From: Streptomyces globosus
GTDB lineage: Bacteria > Actinomycetota > Actinomycetes > Streptomycetales > Streptomycetaceae
Length of the DNA: 64,000 nucleotides
Assembly (NCBI RefSeq): GCF_003325375.1
Contig: NZ_CP030862.1
Coordinates: forward strand, 5,957,501-6,021,500
Reading direction: 5' to 3'
Shown here: positions 33,759-43,116 of the stretch, one piece after another
Layout of the letters: each line of letters starts with the position of its first letter
Numbering within the stretch: the stretch's first letter is position 1
Notes under the pieces: model-generated
What the model was told of the DNA's origin: nothing
What the model saw: only the letters and a program-made list of their open reading frames with translations
Database searches by the model: none
Program-made: the position numbers and the translations under genes

Positions 33759-36173
33759 CTACTTGGAGGGGCCGACCTCGATCGTCATCTGGAGACCGTC
33801 GTAGGTCTCCCGCTTGATCTTGATCTTGGTGTTGGTGTCGGACACCTTCACCGAGCCGGTCGGGTTCTCGTCGTAGTAGTACTTGCCCTTGTGGTCGTCG
33901 AAGACCATGTTCGCCCGCTTGGGCTTCAGGAAGAGCGACTCGCCGTTCTTGTGCAGCGTGAACGCGTCCGTGGAGTACGCGCTGAAGGTCGCGTCGTACG
34001 GCTGGATCTTGTTGCGCAGCAGCGTGCCGTCCGACCACTTCATCGGCTTGGCGTTGGCGTCGATCGGCAGGATCAGGCCCTGGCCGGGGTGCTGGCTGGT
34101 GTTGTTGTCCTTCTGGGAGGTGTCCCAGAGCCAGATCAGCAGGCCGTCCTGGTACGGGTAGTGCTCGACCCAGTTCGGGCGGGTGTTCGCCCAGCCGAAG
34201 TTGTACGGGCCCACCTTGAGGGTGGAGTCGTACGAGACGTAGCGGCGGTTCTCCGCGATGTAGTACTGCGCGTAGTCCTTGGTGAAGCCCGCGCCGATCC
34301 GGGAGAAGCCCTTGCCGGTCCAGCCGTTGTCGCCGTTCTCGGCGCCGTCGGTGAACAGCGCGGACCCGTCCGCGGTCAGGGTGACGGCGTCGGCCGTGAA
34401 GCCCTTGCCGCCCGCGCCGCCGTCCGTCTGGTAGCGGAAGCGGAGGTCGAACTTCTTGCCCGCGTAGGCGTCGAGCGGGAAGTTCAGGTCCTGCCAGCCG
34501 CCGGAGACGTCGGTCAGCGACGGCGAGCCCGCGGCGTCGACCGGGATGGCCTTGCCGTTGGCGGTACCGGCGAGGGCGGTCCAGGTGGCGCCGCCGTCGG
34601 TGGACACCTCGGTGTAGAGGTAGTCGTAGTCCTTCTCGATGTCCCACCAGCCCTTGAGGGACAGGGCGGCGGACTTCTTGCCGGTCAGGTCGACCGAGCG
34701 GGTCAGGGTGTTCTTGAGGTCGTCACCCATGCCGCTCCACCACTGCGAGGAACCCTCGGCAGGGGCGGTGATGTCCGTCTTGACCTGCTTCTTCGGCAGC
34801 TCGACGACCAGCGCCTGCTTGTCCTTGGTGTTGTACGCCGACACACCGAGCGTGTGGGTGGACTTCGTCGCGGCCTTGGCCGTGTCGTAGTTCAGCCAGC
34901 CCAGCTGGAGCTTGTCCCAGGCGGTCATGTCGCCGGGCATGTCGCCTATGGAGTCCTTGCCCTCGCCGAGCCAGGAGCCGGCGGACATCAGGGACCAGAA
35001 GCCGACGCCGTTCTCGCCGCCGCCGGAGGTGTCGTACAGGTCCGGCAGGCCGAGGTCGTGGCCGTACTCGTGGGCGAAGACGCCGAGGCCGCCGTTCTCC
35101 GGCTGCATCGTGTAGTCGCCGACCCAGATGCCGGTGTCGCCGATCTGCGTGCCGCCGGCCTTGTTGTTCTCCGGGCCGGTCTTGCCCGCGTTGGTGCCGT
35201 AGGCGTACCAGCGGTGCGCCCACAGGGCGTTGGCGCCCTCCTTGCCGCCGCCGGCCGACTCGTCCTCGCCCGCGTGGACGATCTGGAAGTGGTCGATGTA
35301 GCCGTCGGACTCGTTGAAGTTGCCGTCGCCGTCGAAGTCGTAGCGGTCCCACTGGTCGTACTGGGACAGCTGCGCCTTGATCTGCTCGTCGGTCTTGCCG
35401 GCCTTCTTCTGCGCCTCGGTCCAGGCGGTCACGCCGTCGCGGACGGTGTCCCACACGTTGGAGCAGTTGCTCTGGCCGCAGTAGTTCGAGCCGTAGCGGG
35501 CCTCGTTGTACGGGACCTTGACCCAGTCGGAGACCTCGCCCTCGACCGAGTAGCGGCCCGAGGAGGCCCGCTCGTAGTAGGTCTTCAGGGAGTGCTTGCC
35601 CTCGCCCGTACCGAAGTACAGCTCCTGGAAGTACTCGCGGCTGAAGTCCTTGCGCCAGGCGGTGCTGTTGTTGTCGGCGCGGTCCGGCTGGGCGATCGTG
35701 TTGTGCAGCGGGCCGGGCGTGCCGCCGTACTTCACGACGGGCGGCTTCGGGCCGTCCGGGCCGTCCGGGTCGAAGGTGGTCTCGTTGTCGACCTGGTCGC
35801 CGAACTCGACGAGGATCGTGAAGATCTTGTCGGTCTTCTCGCGGCCGAGCTCGACGTACTTCTTGTCGTCGAGCTTGACGACCTTGGAGGCGCCCCGCTG
35901 CTCGACGTTCTTCTTGCCCGCCAGCACCTGGTCCAGGGCGGCCTCGCGCTGCTGGGCCTGCTGGTCGCTGAAGGGACCCTTGAGGTCGTGGTCGACCTTC
36001 GTCTTCGCCGGGGCGGTGGGGTCCTGCTTGTCGGCGGCCGGCGCGCCCGCGGCCGGGGCCGGCGCGCTGTGGGCCTGGGCGGTGAAGGCGGTGCCGGTCG
36101 CGGCGCACGCGGCGATGGCCACGCCGATGGCAGCGGCGCGCAGCGCGCGCCGCCGGACAGAGTTGCTCGTCAC
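33759..36173 (-). CDS. Secreted M6 metalloprotease, immune inhibitor A-like
   Basis: An 804-residue exported zinc protease. Signal peptide: SVRRRALRAAAIGVAIAACAATGTAFTAQAHS, with likely cleavage after AQA. The zinc site is HEYGH (His368-His372) in VFAHEYGHDLGLPDLYDTSGGGENGVGFWSLMSAGSW, the M6 signature. A long C-terminal region follows with jelly-roll-like segments (KGWWDIEKDYDYLYTEVSTDGG, ALAGT). Immune inhibitor A of Bacillus degrades host peptides; in a soil organism a general extracellular role is more likely. GTG start with GGAGGGG about 10 nt upstream. Confidence 0.92.
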   Translation of the reverse strand: MTSNSVRRRALRAAAIGVAIAACAATGTAFTAQAHSAPAPAAGAPAADKQDPTAPAKTKVDHDLKGPFSDQQAQQREAALDQVLAGKKNVEQRGASKVVKLDDKKYVELGREKTDKIFTILVEFGDQVDNETTFDPDGPDGPKPPVVKYGGTPGPLHNTIAQPDRADNNSTAWRKDFSREYFQELYFGTGEGKHSLKTYYERASSGRYSVEGEVSDWVKVPYNEARYGSNYCGQSNCSNVWDTVRDGVTAWTEAQKKAGKTDEQIKAQLSQYDQWDRYDFDGDGNFNESDGYIDHFQIVHAGEDESAGGGKEGANALWAHRWYAYGTNAGKTGPENNKAGGTQIGDTGIWVGDYTMQPENGGLGVFAHEYGHDLGLPDLYDTSGGGENGVGFWSLMSAGSWLGEGKDSIGDMPGDMTAWDKLQLGWLNYDTAKAATKSTHTLGVSAYNTKDKQALVVELPKKQVKTDITAPAEGSSQWWSGMGDDLKNTLTRSVDLTGKKSAALSLKGWWDIEKDYDYLYTEVSTDGGATWTALAGTANGKAIPVDAAGSPSLTDVSGGWQDLNFPLDAYAGKKFDLRFRYQTDGGAGGKGFTADAVTLTADGSALFTDGAENGDNGWTGKGFSRIGAGFTKDYAQYYIAENRRYVSYDSTLKVGPYNFGWANTRPNWVEHYPYQDGLLIWLWDTSQKDNNTSQHPGQGLILPIDANAKPMKWSDGTLLRNKIQPYDATFSAYSTDAFTLHKNGESLFLKPKRANMVFDDHKGKYYYDENPTGSVKVSDTNTKIKIKRETYDGLQMTIEVGPSK

Positions 36174-36555
36174 TTGATGTGTTCCCCTCCCGCGGCCGCA
36201 TGGATGGTCGGAACATCTCCATAGGAGTTGGGGGGTCCCGCGCGGCGCGCGTCTCAAGTGACGACATTTGACCGGAGAGTCTAAAGAAAAGACAGACCTT
36301 GACTTCTTCCTTACAACTGCACTATGCGGTGGGCGAGTTCCGCTATCCGGACGTTCCTCGGCCTTCCGGGACGAACGGCGCGTCCCGACCGGCATGTGAG
36401 ACGGGGGTGTGAGCCCGTGCGCCCCCCGCGCACCGGCAACCGTGGGTCAGGTCACGCTTACGGCCCGTTCCGTACGGGCATCCCTCGGCGTAGAGTCGCC
36501 TGCGCGCGACCCAGCCCAGCCGCCTCCCCCCTCCCGCCCCCGAGGACGGATACCC
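36174..36555. other. Intergenic region between M6 protease and small membrane protein
   Basis: 382 nt with no gene. The half next to the protease (about 36250-36330) is AT-rich for this genome and should hold the protease promoter; TAGACT on the minus strand (about 36279) is a possible -10 but no good -35 was found. The rest (36330-36500) looks featureless. Confidence 0.5.
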
Positions 36556-36813
36556 ATGCCGCCGCGCCCGACCGCCGCCCAGCTCGTGTACGGGTCCGCC
36601 GCCGTCGTCGTCTCGACGCTCGTCCTGCTGCTGCTGACGCAGGCGCGCTCCGTGGCCGGCGTCGGGTTCGTCGCCACCGCCGCTCTCGGCCTCGGCGTGC
36701 TCGTCGCGGTCGCCGCCGCCGACCCGCGGCGCGGGGGCCGTCCGCACGGGGCGGCGGCCGCCCGGGAGTCCGAACCCCGGCCGGCCGCCGCCGAACAGCC
36801 TGTGCACCGCTAG
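36556..36813 (+). CDS. Small membrane protein
   Basis: An 85-residue protein with two hydrophobic helices (LVYGSAAVVVSTLVLLLLT and GVGFVATAALGLGVLVAVAAA) and a basic/Ala-rich C-terminus. No family recognised. Its TAG stop lies inside the 36810-36851 palindrome. Confidence 0.7.
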   Translation: MPPRPTAAQLVYGSAAVVVSTLVLLLLTQARSVAGVGFVATAALGLGVLVAVAAADPRRGGRPHGAAAARESEPRPAAAEQPVHR

Positions 36814-36851
36814 TGCTGTGACCGGGTGAACCTTCCCGGCCACAGCACTAG
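36810..36851. terminator. Bidirectional terminator that contains both convergent stop codons
   Basis: CTAGTGCTGTG (36810-36820) and CACAGCACTAG (36841-36851) are exact complements, extended inside by ACCGGG/CCCGGC with one mismatch and an 8-nt loop. The TAG of the small membrane protein and the TAG of the RDD gene on the other strand both lie in the arms, so each mRNA runs directly into the hairpin. Confidence 0.85.
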
Positions 36852-37603
36852 GGGGCGGTGACGACCACCGTCTTGGCCACCTTGTCGTGGAGGCCCTGGC
36901 GGTACGGCTTGTCCACCAGGATCGACACGATGAGGGCGAGCGGCCACAGGCAGAGGCAGCAGATGAGCGTGGGCAGCCAGAGCATCGCAGCCCGCCCGAG
37001 CGCGGGACCGGACTGCGGGACGCTGCCGTCGTTGAGCATCGCCACCCGCAGGCCCATCGCCTTCTTGCCGGGGGTCTTGCCGTCCTTCTTGGTGAAGAAC
37101 CAGTCGTAGCCGACGTAGGCGATGATCGAGATGAGCGTCATGGCGAGGCCGGTGCCGCTGTAGGACCTGGTGATGACCTCGGTGACGTCCTCGCCCCGGT
37201 CCGTCTCGACGACGTACCGGTTCGTGCCGAGCGCCAGCTGGATCAGGAACAGCGGGACGAACACGATGACCAGGTCGATGATGCGGGCGGCGAGCCGCCT
37301 GCCGAAGTCGGCGAGCGGCGGCATCCCGGCCAGCGGGTCGGGCATGCCTGGGCCGCCGCCTGAGCCGTACGGGTCGCTGCCGTACGGGGGCGGCGGGGGC
37401 GGGTATCCGCCGGGGCCGCCCGGGCCGCCCGGGGGCGGGCCTCCGGGCGGGGTGCCTCCGGGCGGGGGCCCGCCGGGGGGCGTGCCGCCGGTGGGCGGGG
37501 TGTCGTACGGCGAGCCGCCCGGCGGCGGCGTCGGGTCGTGGGGCCTCTTGAGGAAGGGGTCGTCCTCGGGCGGCTGGCCCTGCGGCGGCTGGTCGGAGCT
37601 CAT
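36848..37603 (-). CDS. RDD-family membrane protein with Pro/Gly-rich N-terminus
   Basis: A 251-residue protein. Residues 1-90 are Pro/Gly-rich with PPGGTPPGG-type repeats. The RDD domain follows: ADFGRRLAARIIDLVIVFVPLFLIQL, KTPGKKAMGLRVAMLNDG, and LPTLICCLCLWPLALIVSI with DKPYRQGLHDKVAKTVVV. The three conserved Arg/Asp/Asp positions of RDD are present (R in GRRLAARIID). Proposed roles of RDD proteins include ion or solute transport. The next gene upstream is another RDD protein, so both may act together. Confidence 0.9.
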   Translation of the reverse strand: MSSDQPPQGQPPEDDPFLKRPHDPTPPPGGSPYDTPPTGGTPPGGPPPGGTPPGGPPPGGPGGPGGYPPPPPPYGSDPYGSGGGPGMPDPLAGMPPLADFGRRLAARIIDLVIVFVPLFLIQLALGTNRYVVETDRGEDVTEVITRSYSGTGLAMTLISIIAYVGYDWFFTKKDGKTPGKKAMGLRVAMLNDGSVPQSGPALGRAAMLWLPTLICCLCLWPLALIVSILVDKPYRQGLHDKVAKTVVVTAP

Positions 37604-37701
37604 GCCCCGAGTCGAACCCGGGGGCACCGGGGCCGCAACGCGGGGGCGTCCGTTGGGGGGAGGGCGCGCAGAGCGGGGCCGGGGAGCCGTCCGACGGGGC
37701 G

Positions 37702-39150
37702 TCAGCGGGCCGCGTACGTGCCCGCGGCCCGGTCGTGGGCACCGCGGCGGCGGGGGCGGTCGCCGAGGCACCAGAGCCAGCCGACGGGCCCGAGGAAGGC
37801 ACCGACGAGCCAGCGGGAGAGCGCCGCGCCGAAGCCGGGCGGGCGGAGCGTCGCCGAGGACAGCACCCGGACGCCGCACAGCCTCTTGCCCGGGGTGCGG
37901 CCCCAGCGGGCGGTGGGCAGCACCTCGTAGCAGAGCGCGAACACGACGAGGACGGCCAGGACGACGCCCAGGTATCCGGCGATGGTGGCGTCGAACAGCC
38001 ACACGGTGGTGGCCTCGTCGGCGCCGCGCGCCGCGTCCACCTTGGCCTGGAGGTGGGCCGCCACCGCCGGGAGGAGCGGCCGGGCGGCGGCCGCGGCGAC
38101 GGCCGCGAGCACGAGCGTGTCCAGGGTGCGGGCGGCGGCCCGGCGGACGAGCCCGGCGGGGCGGACGGCCCGCTCCGCCATCTCCTCGAACACGGCCCGG
38201 GCGGTGGGCCGGACCTCCCCGGCAGGGGCAGACGGGGACGGGGCGGCGGACGGGGCGGCGGCCGCGGCGGACCGGTCCTCCCAGCGGGTCCGGCGCTCGG
38301 GAGCGGGGCGGGGGGCGGCGGAGGGCGCGGGCGCGGCGGCGGGGAGGGGCGCGTCGTCGAGGGGGCGCCGGGCGCGCGGCGGGGCGGCCGGCGCGGCCTC
38401 CGGGAGGGCGGCTCCGGCCTCCCGGCGGGCGGCTTCCGCGGCGGCCGGCGGGTCCTCCCGGCGCGGGGCGGGCGGGGCGGGGTCGGGCGCGGGGGCGGGG
38501 AGGACGGCCGCCTCGGGCCAGGAGGAGGTGAGCCCGGACCCGGCGGTGCCGCCGGGGACGCTGGGCCAGGCAGGGGCTGCGGGGGCGGCTGCCGCAGCGG
38601 GTGAGCGCGCCGACAGGATCCCGATGCCCTCGGAGGACCGCGCGGCCGGGGCGGGGGCCGCCGCGGCGGCCGGCGTACGGGCGAAGGAGACGCCCGGCCC
38701 GCGCTCCGCCGCCCCGGCCGGGCCTCTGCCGTCCGGCGGCTCCGGGTGCGGCCCGCGGCCGAGGGAGGCACCGGCCTGGCGGGCGGGGGCGTGGCCCGCC
38801 TCGGGCTCCGGCCCGTCCGCCGGGCTGCCCCAGGAGACCCGGTGGTCGTGCGGGCCGCCGAAGCCCGCCTGGTGCTGGGGGTCGGCCTGCCAGGCCGGGG
38901 CCTCGGAGCCCCCGGAGGCGCCCGGACCCGCCGGGTCCGCCTCCCGCTCCCCCGCGACGCCCCGCTCCGGCTCCGGCTCCGGTTCGGGCCGGGAGCGCCG
39001 CGGGCCCACCGGGTCGCCCGGTCCGGCGGGGCGGGCCGTGCCGGGCACCCACGAGCGGCCGTTCCAGTACCGGACGTAGCCGGGGATGGACGGATCGGGG
39101 TAGTAGCCCTCGCGGGCCGCGTGCTCGCCGTCACCAGGGGAGGCCGTCAT
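37702..39150 (-). CDS. RDD-family protein with DUF2510-like head and long Ala/Pro linker
   Basis: A 482-residue protein. The first 60 residues resemble DUF2510 (EGYYPDPSIPGYVRYWNGRSWVPGTARPAG), a tryptophan-containing short domain at the start of actinobacterial membrane proteins. A linker of about 270 residues rich in Ala, Pro and Glu follows. The RDD domain (residues about 335-482) has RRAAARTLDTLVLAAVAA, GRTPGKRLCGVRVL and GAALSRWLVGAFLGPVGWLWCL. Begins with the ATG at 39150 (MTASPGDGEH). The linker is probably disordered. Confidence 0.88.
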   Translation of the reverse strand: MTASPGDGEHAAREGYYPDPSIPGYVRYWNGRSWVPGTARPAGPGDPVGPRRSRPEPEPEPERGVAGEREADPAGPGASGGSEAPAWQADPQHQAGFGGPHDHRVSWGSPADGPEPEAGHAPARQAGASLGRGPHPEPPDGRGPAGAAERGPGVSFARTPAAAAAPAPAARSSEGIGILSARSPAAAAAPAAPAWPSVPGGTAGSGLTSSWPEAAVLPAPAPDPAPPAPRREDPPAAAEAARREAGAALPEAAPAAPPRARRPLDDAPLPAAAPAPSAAPRPAPERRTRWEDRSAAAAAPSAAPSPSAPAGEVRPTARAVFEEMAERAVRPAGLVRRAAARTLDTLVLAAVAAAAARPLLPAVAAHLQAKVDAARGADEATTVWLFDATIAGYLGVVLAVLVVFALCYEVLPTARWGRTPGKRLCGVRVLSSATLRPPGFGAALSRWLVGAFLGPVGWLWCLGDRPRRRGAHDRAAGTYAAR

Positions 39151-39408
39151 GTCCCCAACTCCGATCGTGGCTTGAGGCTTGTGCAAGGGGAGGACCATAG
39201 CCAAGAACCTCCTCCCGGCCGGTCCGGTAACGGGAGAATCCAAGCCTTCGGGCGAACACCGCCCCGCTCGCCTGTTTCAAGCCAACCGAAAATTTCAGGC
39301 CATTCCGCGATCGGGGGCCCGAAGTCGCGTCACATCCGGCCGCCTCGGCGCTCTCTGCGGGTGCGGGGCCACACGCCGGCCCCCGGATCCGACCGAAGCG
39401 AGGCCTCC

Positions 39409-39888
39409 ATGCACCACCCCGTCATCGAGCGCGAGCTGGAACTGAAACTGGTCCTGTCACCCGAGCGCAGCGTCCCGGTGCCGGCCCGGCTGCGCTACCT
39501 CACCGACGACCCGTACGCCGTCCACATCACCTTCCACACCGGCTCCAGCGCCCCGGTGGACTGGACGTTCGCCCGCGAGCTGCTCGTCGAGGGCGTCTTC
39601 CGCCCCTGCGGGCACGGAGACGTCCGGATCTGGCCCGTGAAGGCGGCGGACCGGGCGGTGGTGTGCATGGCGCTCAGCTCCCCCGATGGCGACGCCCTGC
39701 TGGAGGCCCCCTCGGGCGCCGTGTCCTCGTGGCTGGAGCGGACCCTGCGGGTCGTCCCGCCGGGGACGGAGGCCGAGCGGCTCGGGCTGGACGCGGCCCT
39801 CGCCGAGCTGCTCACCCCCACCCCGGCCGACGAGCTGTGGATGCGCGATCCGTGGCCGTCCGACGAGGCGGGGGACGCAGAGCTGTGA
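39409..39888 (+). CDS. ssgG: SsgA-like sporulation/cell-division protein, SsgG type
   Basis: A 159-residue SALP protein: ELELKLVLSPERSVPVPARLRYLTDDPYAVHITFHTGSSAPVDWTFARELLVEGVFRPCGHGDVRIWP. SALPs direct division-site placement and spore-wall assembly in sporulating actinobacteria; SsgG influences septum positioning. The name rests on the synteny I recall for this region (ssgG near hppD and nag genes), since the family members share this length and fold. GAAGCGAGG precedes the ATG. Confidence 0.88.
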   Translation: MHHPVIERELELKLVLSPERSVPVPARLRYLTDDPYAVHITFHTGSSAPVDWTFARELLVEGVFRPCGHGDVRIWPVKAADRAVVCMALSSPDGDALLEAPSGAVSSWLERTLRVVPPGTEAERLGLDAALAELLTPTPADELWMRDPWPSDEAGDAEL

Positions 39889-39968
39889 GCCGCCGCACCC
39901 GAACCGGCCGGCGCCCCGCCCGCCACCTGTACCTCATACGCACCGGGGGCGCGGGGCCCCGCCCGGAG

Positions 39969-41363
39969 TCAGAAGAGCTTTCCGGGGTTGAGCAGGCCGA
40001 GCGGATCGAAGGCCTTCTTGACCGCCTGCTGCACGTCGACGCCCACCGGCCCGAGTTCCCGCGCCAGCCATTCCCGCTTCAGGACGCCGACCCCGTGCTC
40101 CCCGGTGATCGTGCCGCCCAGGGACAGCCCGAGCGCCATGATCTCGTCGAAGGACGCCCTGGCGCGGCGCGCCTCGTCCTCGTCCGCGGGGTCGAAGCAG
40201 ACCACGGGGTGGGTGTTGCCGTCGCCGGCGTGGGCGCAGACCCCCACGACCAGGTCGTGGGCGCGGGCGATGGCGGCGGTGCCGTCCAGCATGTCGGCGA
40301 GCCGCGAGCGGGGGACGCACACGTCGTCGATCATCGTCGCGGGGCGGAGGGCGTCGAGGGCGGGCAGGGACATCCGGCGCGCCTGGAGCAGCAGTTCGGA
40401 CTCCGCCTCGTCCTCGGCGGGTACGACGGCGGTGGCGCCGGCGGCGGTGCAGAGCCGGCCGGTCTCGGCGAGCTCCTCGGGGGCGTGCGGGGTGTCGAAG
40501 GCGGCGAGGAGGAGCGCCTCGGTGGTCTCGGGGAGCCCCATCCGGCCCAGGGCGTTGACGGCCCGCACGGTGGTGCCGTCCATCAGCTCCAGCAGGGACG
40601 GGGTCAGGCCGGCCTCCATGACGGCGCAGACGGCGGCGCAGGCGGCCGCCGCGGAGGGGAACTCGGCGGCGAGCACGAGCTGCCGGGGCGGTGCGGGACG
40701 CAGCGCGAGGACGGCGCGGACGACGATGCCGAGGCTGCCCTCGGAGCCGACGAAGAGGCGGGTGAGGTCGTATCCGGCGACGCCCTTGGCGGTGGTGCGG
40801 CCCGTGCGCAGGAGCCGGCCGTCGGCGAGGACGACGTCGAGGCCGAGGACGTACTCGGCGGTGGTGCCGTACTTGACGCAGCACAGGCCGCCGGAGCCGG
40901 TGCCGATGTTGCCGCCGATGGTGCACTGCTCCCAGCTGGAGGGGTCGGGCGGGTAGGTGAGGCCCTTTTCGGCGACGGCCCGGGAGAGCACGGCGTTGAC
41001 GACGCCCGGTTCGACGACGGCGGTGCGGTCGACGGTGTTGATCTCCAGGATGCGGTCCATCTTCACGAGGGAGAGCAGGATGCAGCCGTCGGTGGCGTTG
41101 GCGCCGCCGGAGAGTCCGGTGCGGGCGCCCTGGGGGACGACGGGGACGCGTAGGGCGGTGGCGGTGCGCATGACGTGCTGCACCTGCTCCGCGGTGCGGG
41201 GCAGGACCAGGGCGGCCGGGGTGCCGGCCGGGCAGAAGGCGGCCATGTCGGCGGCGTAGGAGGCGGTCACGTCGGGGTCGGTGGTGAGGGCCTCGGCGGG
41301 GAGTCCTGCGAGGAGCGCCGTGTACAGCCGTGCGGTGCGCTCGTCGTGGTCCTTGGGATCCAT
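39969..41363 (-). CDS. FAD-binding oxidase, GlcD/D-lactate dehydrogenase type
   Basis: A 464-residue flavoprotein. FAD-binding (PCMH) domain: VVPQGARTGLSGGANATDGCILLSLVKMDRIL, CTIGGNIGTGSGGLCCVKYGTTAEYVLGLDVVLADG, GYDLTRLFVGSEGSLGIV. The C-terminal half has VVGVCAHAGDGNTHPVV and GGTITGEHGVGVLKREWL with the catalytic-site His/Glu. Oxidises glycolate, D-lactate or a similar 2-hydroxy acid. Begins at the ATG at 41363; the much longer in-frame upstream sequence is antisense to the TPR gene. Confidence 0.93.
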   Translation of the reverse strand: MDPKDHDERTARLYTALLAGLPAEALTTDPDVTASYAADMAAFCPAGTPAALVLPRTAEQVQHVMRTATALRVPVVPQGARTGLSGGANATDGCILLSLVKMDRILEINTVDRTAVVEPGVVNAVLSRAVAEKGLTYPPDPSSWEQCTIGGNIGTGSGGLCCVKYGTTAEYVLGLDVVLADGRLLRTGRTTAKGVAGYDLTRLFVGSEGSLGIVVRAVLALRPAPPRQLVLAAEFPSAAAACAAVCAVMEAGLTPSLLELMDGTTVRAVNALGRMGLPETTEALLLAAFDTPHAPEELAETGRLCTAAGATAVVPAEDEAESELLLQARRMSLPALDALRPATMIDDVCVPRSRLADMLDGTAAIARAHDLVVGVCAHAGDGNTHPVVCFDPADEDEARRARASFDEIMALGLSLGGTITGEHGVGVLKREWLARELGPVGVDVQQAVKKAFDPLGLLNPGKLF

Positions 41364-41459
41364 GCGCCCAGCGTGGCATCCGCACCCATCGGTGTGAACA
41401 CGGCCGCGCGCGGCTCCGGGCACGGCGGCATGCTCTTCATATTGACGCACAGTGAGCGC

Positions 41460-43028
41460 ATGGACCGTATCGACAACGAAGCGCGGCAGGACGCGCCCTA
41501 CGCGGCCTTCACCGGACGCAAGACGCTCGTGGCCGCCGCGGTCGCGGTGGTCCTCATCGCCGGGGCGCTGCTGGTCCGGCCGGCCGGCCAGGGCGACGAC
41601 GCCCGGCCGCCGGGGCCGACGCAGCGGGCCGCGTCGGCGGTCGGCAGGGGCGCGCCGGCGGCGGCGGTCGACCTGTCGGCGCTGATCGCGGACCGGGAGC
41701 AGTGGCTCGGATCGCATCCGCGGGACGACGGGGCGTGGTCGGTGCTCGGGTCGGCGTACCTGGAGCAGGCGCGCCGCAGCGCGGACCCGGCTTGGTTCCC
41801 GAAGGCGGAGAAGGCGCTGAAGCGGTCGCTGGAGCTGCGGCCCGCGGAGAAGGGCAACCACGACGCGATGACGGGCATGGGCGCGCTGGCCAATGCCCGG
41901 GGGGACTTCGGGACGGGGAAGCGGTGGGGCGAGCTGGTGCGGGCGCAGGCCCCGCAGCGGTGGACGGCGTACCCGGTGCTGGTGGACGCGTACACGGGCC
42001 TGGGCGACTACAAGGCCGCGCAGCAGGCGATGGAGCGGCTGGTGGAGCTGCGGCCGGGGCTGGCGGCGTTCATGCGGGCCTCGCAGGTCTACCGGGACCG
42101 GGGTTGGCGCGAGGACGCGGCGCTGTCGATGGAGCACGCGGCGGGGGCGGCGAAGACCCCGGCGGAGAAGGCGTACGTGATGTACCGGCTCGGGGAGCTG
42201 GCGTGGGAGCGGGGTGAGGCGGCGGCGGCGCTGCGCCAGTTCGAGGCGGCCCTGCGGGCGGATCCGGGCCGGGCGGACGCGCTGGGCGGCCGGGCCAGGG
42301 CGCTGGCCGGGCTGGGCCGCAGCGGGGAGGCGGTGCGGGACTACCGGATGGCGCTGGGGCGGGGCTCGGCGCCGCGCCTCGCGCTGGAGCTGGGCGAGCT
42401 GCTGGAGTCGCTGGGGCGGGACGACGAGGCGAAGGAGGCGTACGCGGTGCTGCAGGCGGCGGCGTCCCGCGGGTCGGTCCGGGCGGCGGAGGACCAGGTG
42501 GTGCTGGGGCTGTTCGAGGCGGACCACGGGGACCCGGCGGACGCGGTGCGGCGGCTGACGGCGGAGTGGTCGCGGCACAAGAGCATGCAGGTGGCGGATG
42601 CGCTGGGGTGGGCGCTGCACCGGGCGGGCGACGACGAGGGGGCCCTGGAGTACGCGAAGAAGGCGACGGAACCGGGTTTGCGCAGCGCGGACTTCGCCTA
42701 CCACCGCGGGATCGTCGAGCAGGCCCTGGGGGACGGCGCCTCGGCGCGGCGGCACCTGGAGGAGGCACTGCGGACGAACCCGGTGTTCTCGCCGGTGCGG
42801 GCGCCGCTCGCGAAGCAGGCGCTGGCGGCGGTCGGCGAGCCCCCGCCGGGCGGACCGGAGAACCTGCGGCCGCCGACGCCGTGGGTGGCGCCGGAGCTGC
42901 CGGAGCCGGTGCGCAAGCCGACGCCGACGCCGAAGCCGAAGCCCGGGGCCGCCAGGCCCGGGGCGGAGCCGAAGCCTTCGCCGTCTCCGTCGGGCTCGCC
43001 CTCGGCGTCGGCCGCCGCGAAGCCGTAG
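41460..43028 (+). CDS. Membrane-anchored TPR protein
   Basis: A 522-residue protein: a short N-terminus, one membrane helix (LVAAAVAVVLIAGALLV), then about eight TPR units from residue 90 to 470 (WSVLGSAYLEQARR, ALKRSLELRPAEKG, DAYTGLGDYKAAQQAMERLVELRPG, YRLGELAWERGEAAAALRQFEAALRADPGRADAL). The C-terminal 60 residues are Pro/Ala/Ser-rich with KPTPTPKPKPG. TPR arrays mediate protein contacts, so it may organise a cell-envelope complex. ATG at 41460; the two transcripts with glcD-like gene are divergent. Confidence 0.9.
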   Translation: MDRIDNEARQDAPYAAFTGRKTLVAAAVAVVLIAGALLVRPAGQGDDARPPGPTQRAASAVGRGAPAAAVDLSALIADREQWLGSHPRDDGAWSVLGSAYLEQARRSADPAWFPKAEKALKRSLELRPAEKGNHDAMTGMGALANARGDFGTGKRWGELVRAQAPQRWTAYPVLVDAYTGLGDYKAAQQAMERLVELRPGLAAFMRASQVYRDRGWREDAALSMEHAAGAAKTPAEKAYVMYRLGELAWERGEAAAALRQFEAALRADPGRADALGGRARALAGLGRSGEAVRDYRMALGRGSAPRLALELGELLESLGRDDEAKEAYAVLQAAASRGSVRAAEDQVVLGLFEADHGDPADAVRRLTAEWSRHKSMQVADALGWALHRAGDDEGALEYAKKATEPGLRSADFAYHRGIVEQALGDGASARRHLEEALRTNPVFSPVRAPLAKQALAAVGEPPPGGPENLRPPTPWVAPELPEPVRKPTPTPKPKPGAARPGAEPKPSPSPSGSPSASAAAKP

Positions 43029-43040
43029 CCGGCCCTGCGC

Positions 43041-43080
43041 GACGCGCTCCCGGCAGGCCGGGGCCTGCCGGGAGCGCGTC
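43041..43080. terminator. Bidirectional hairpin between TPR gene and hppD
   Basis: A perfect 19-bp stem (GACGCGCTCCCGGCAGGCC and complement) with a 2-nt apex. A pentanucleotide tandem (GGTGC, about five copies, 43094-43117) sits between it and the hppD stop codon. Confidence 0.85.
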
Positions 43081-43116
43081 CGGTGTGCGGGCGCGGTGCG
43101 GTGCGGTGCGGTGCGG

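Noticed and set aside
39969..42755. 928-codon frame joining the GlcD-type gene to upstream sequence
   Set aside because: The extension is antisense to the TPR gene and is not flavoprotein sequence; the ATG at 41363 begins the family-like N-terminus.
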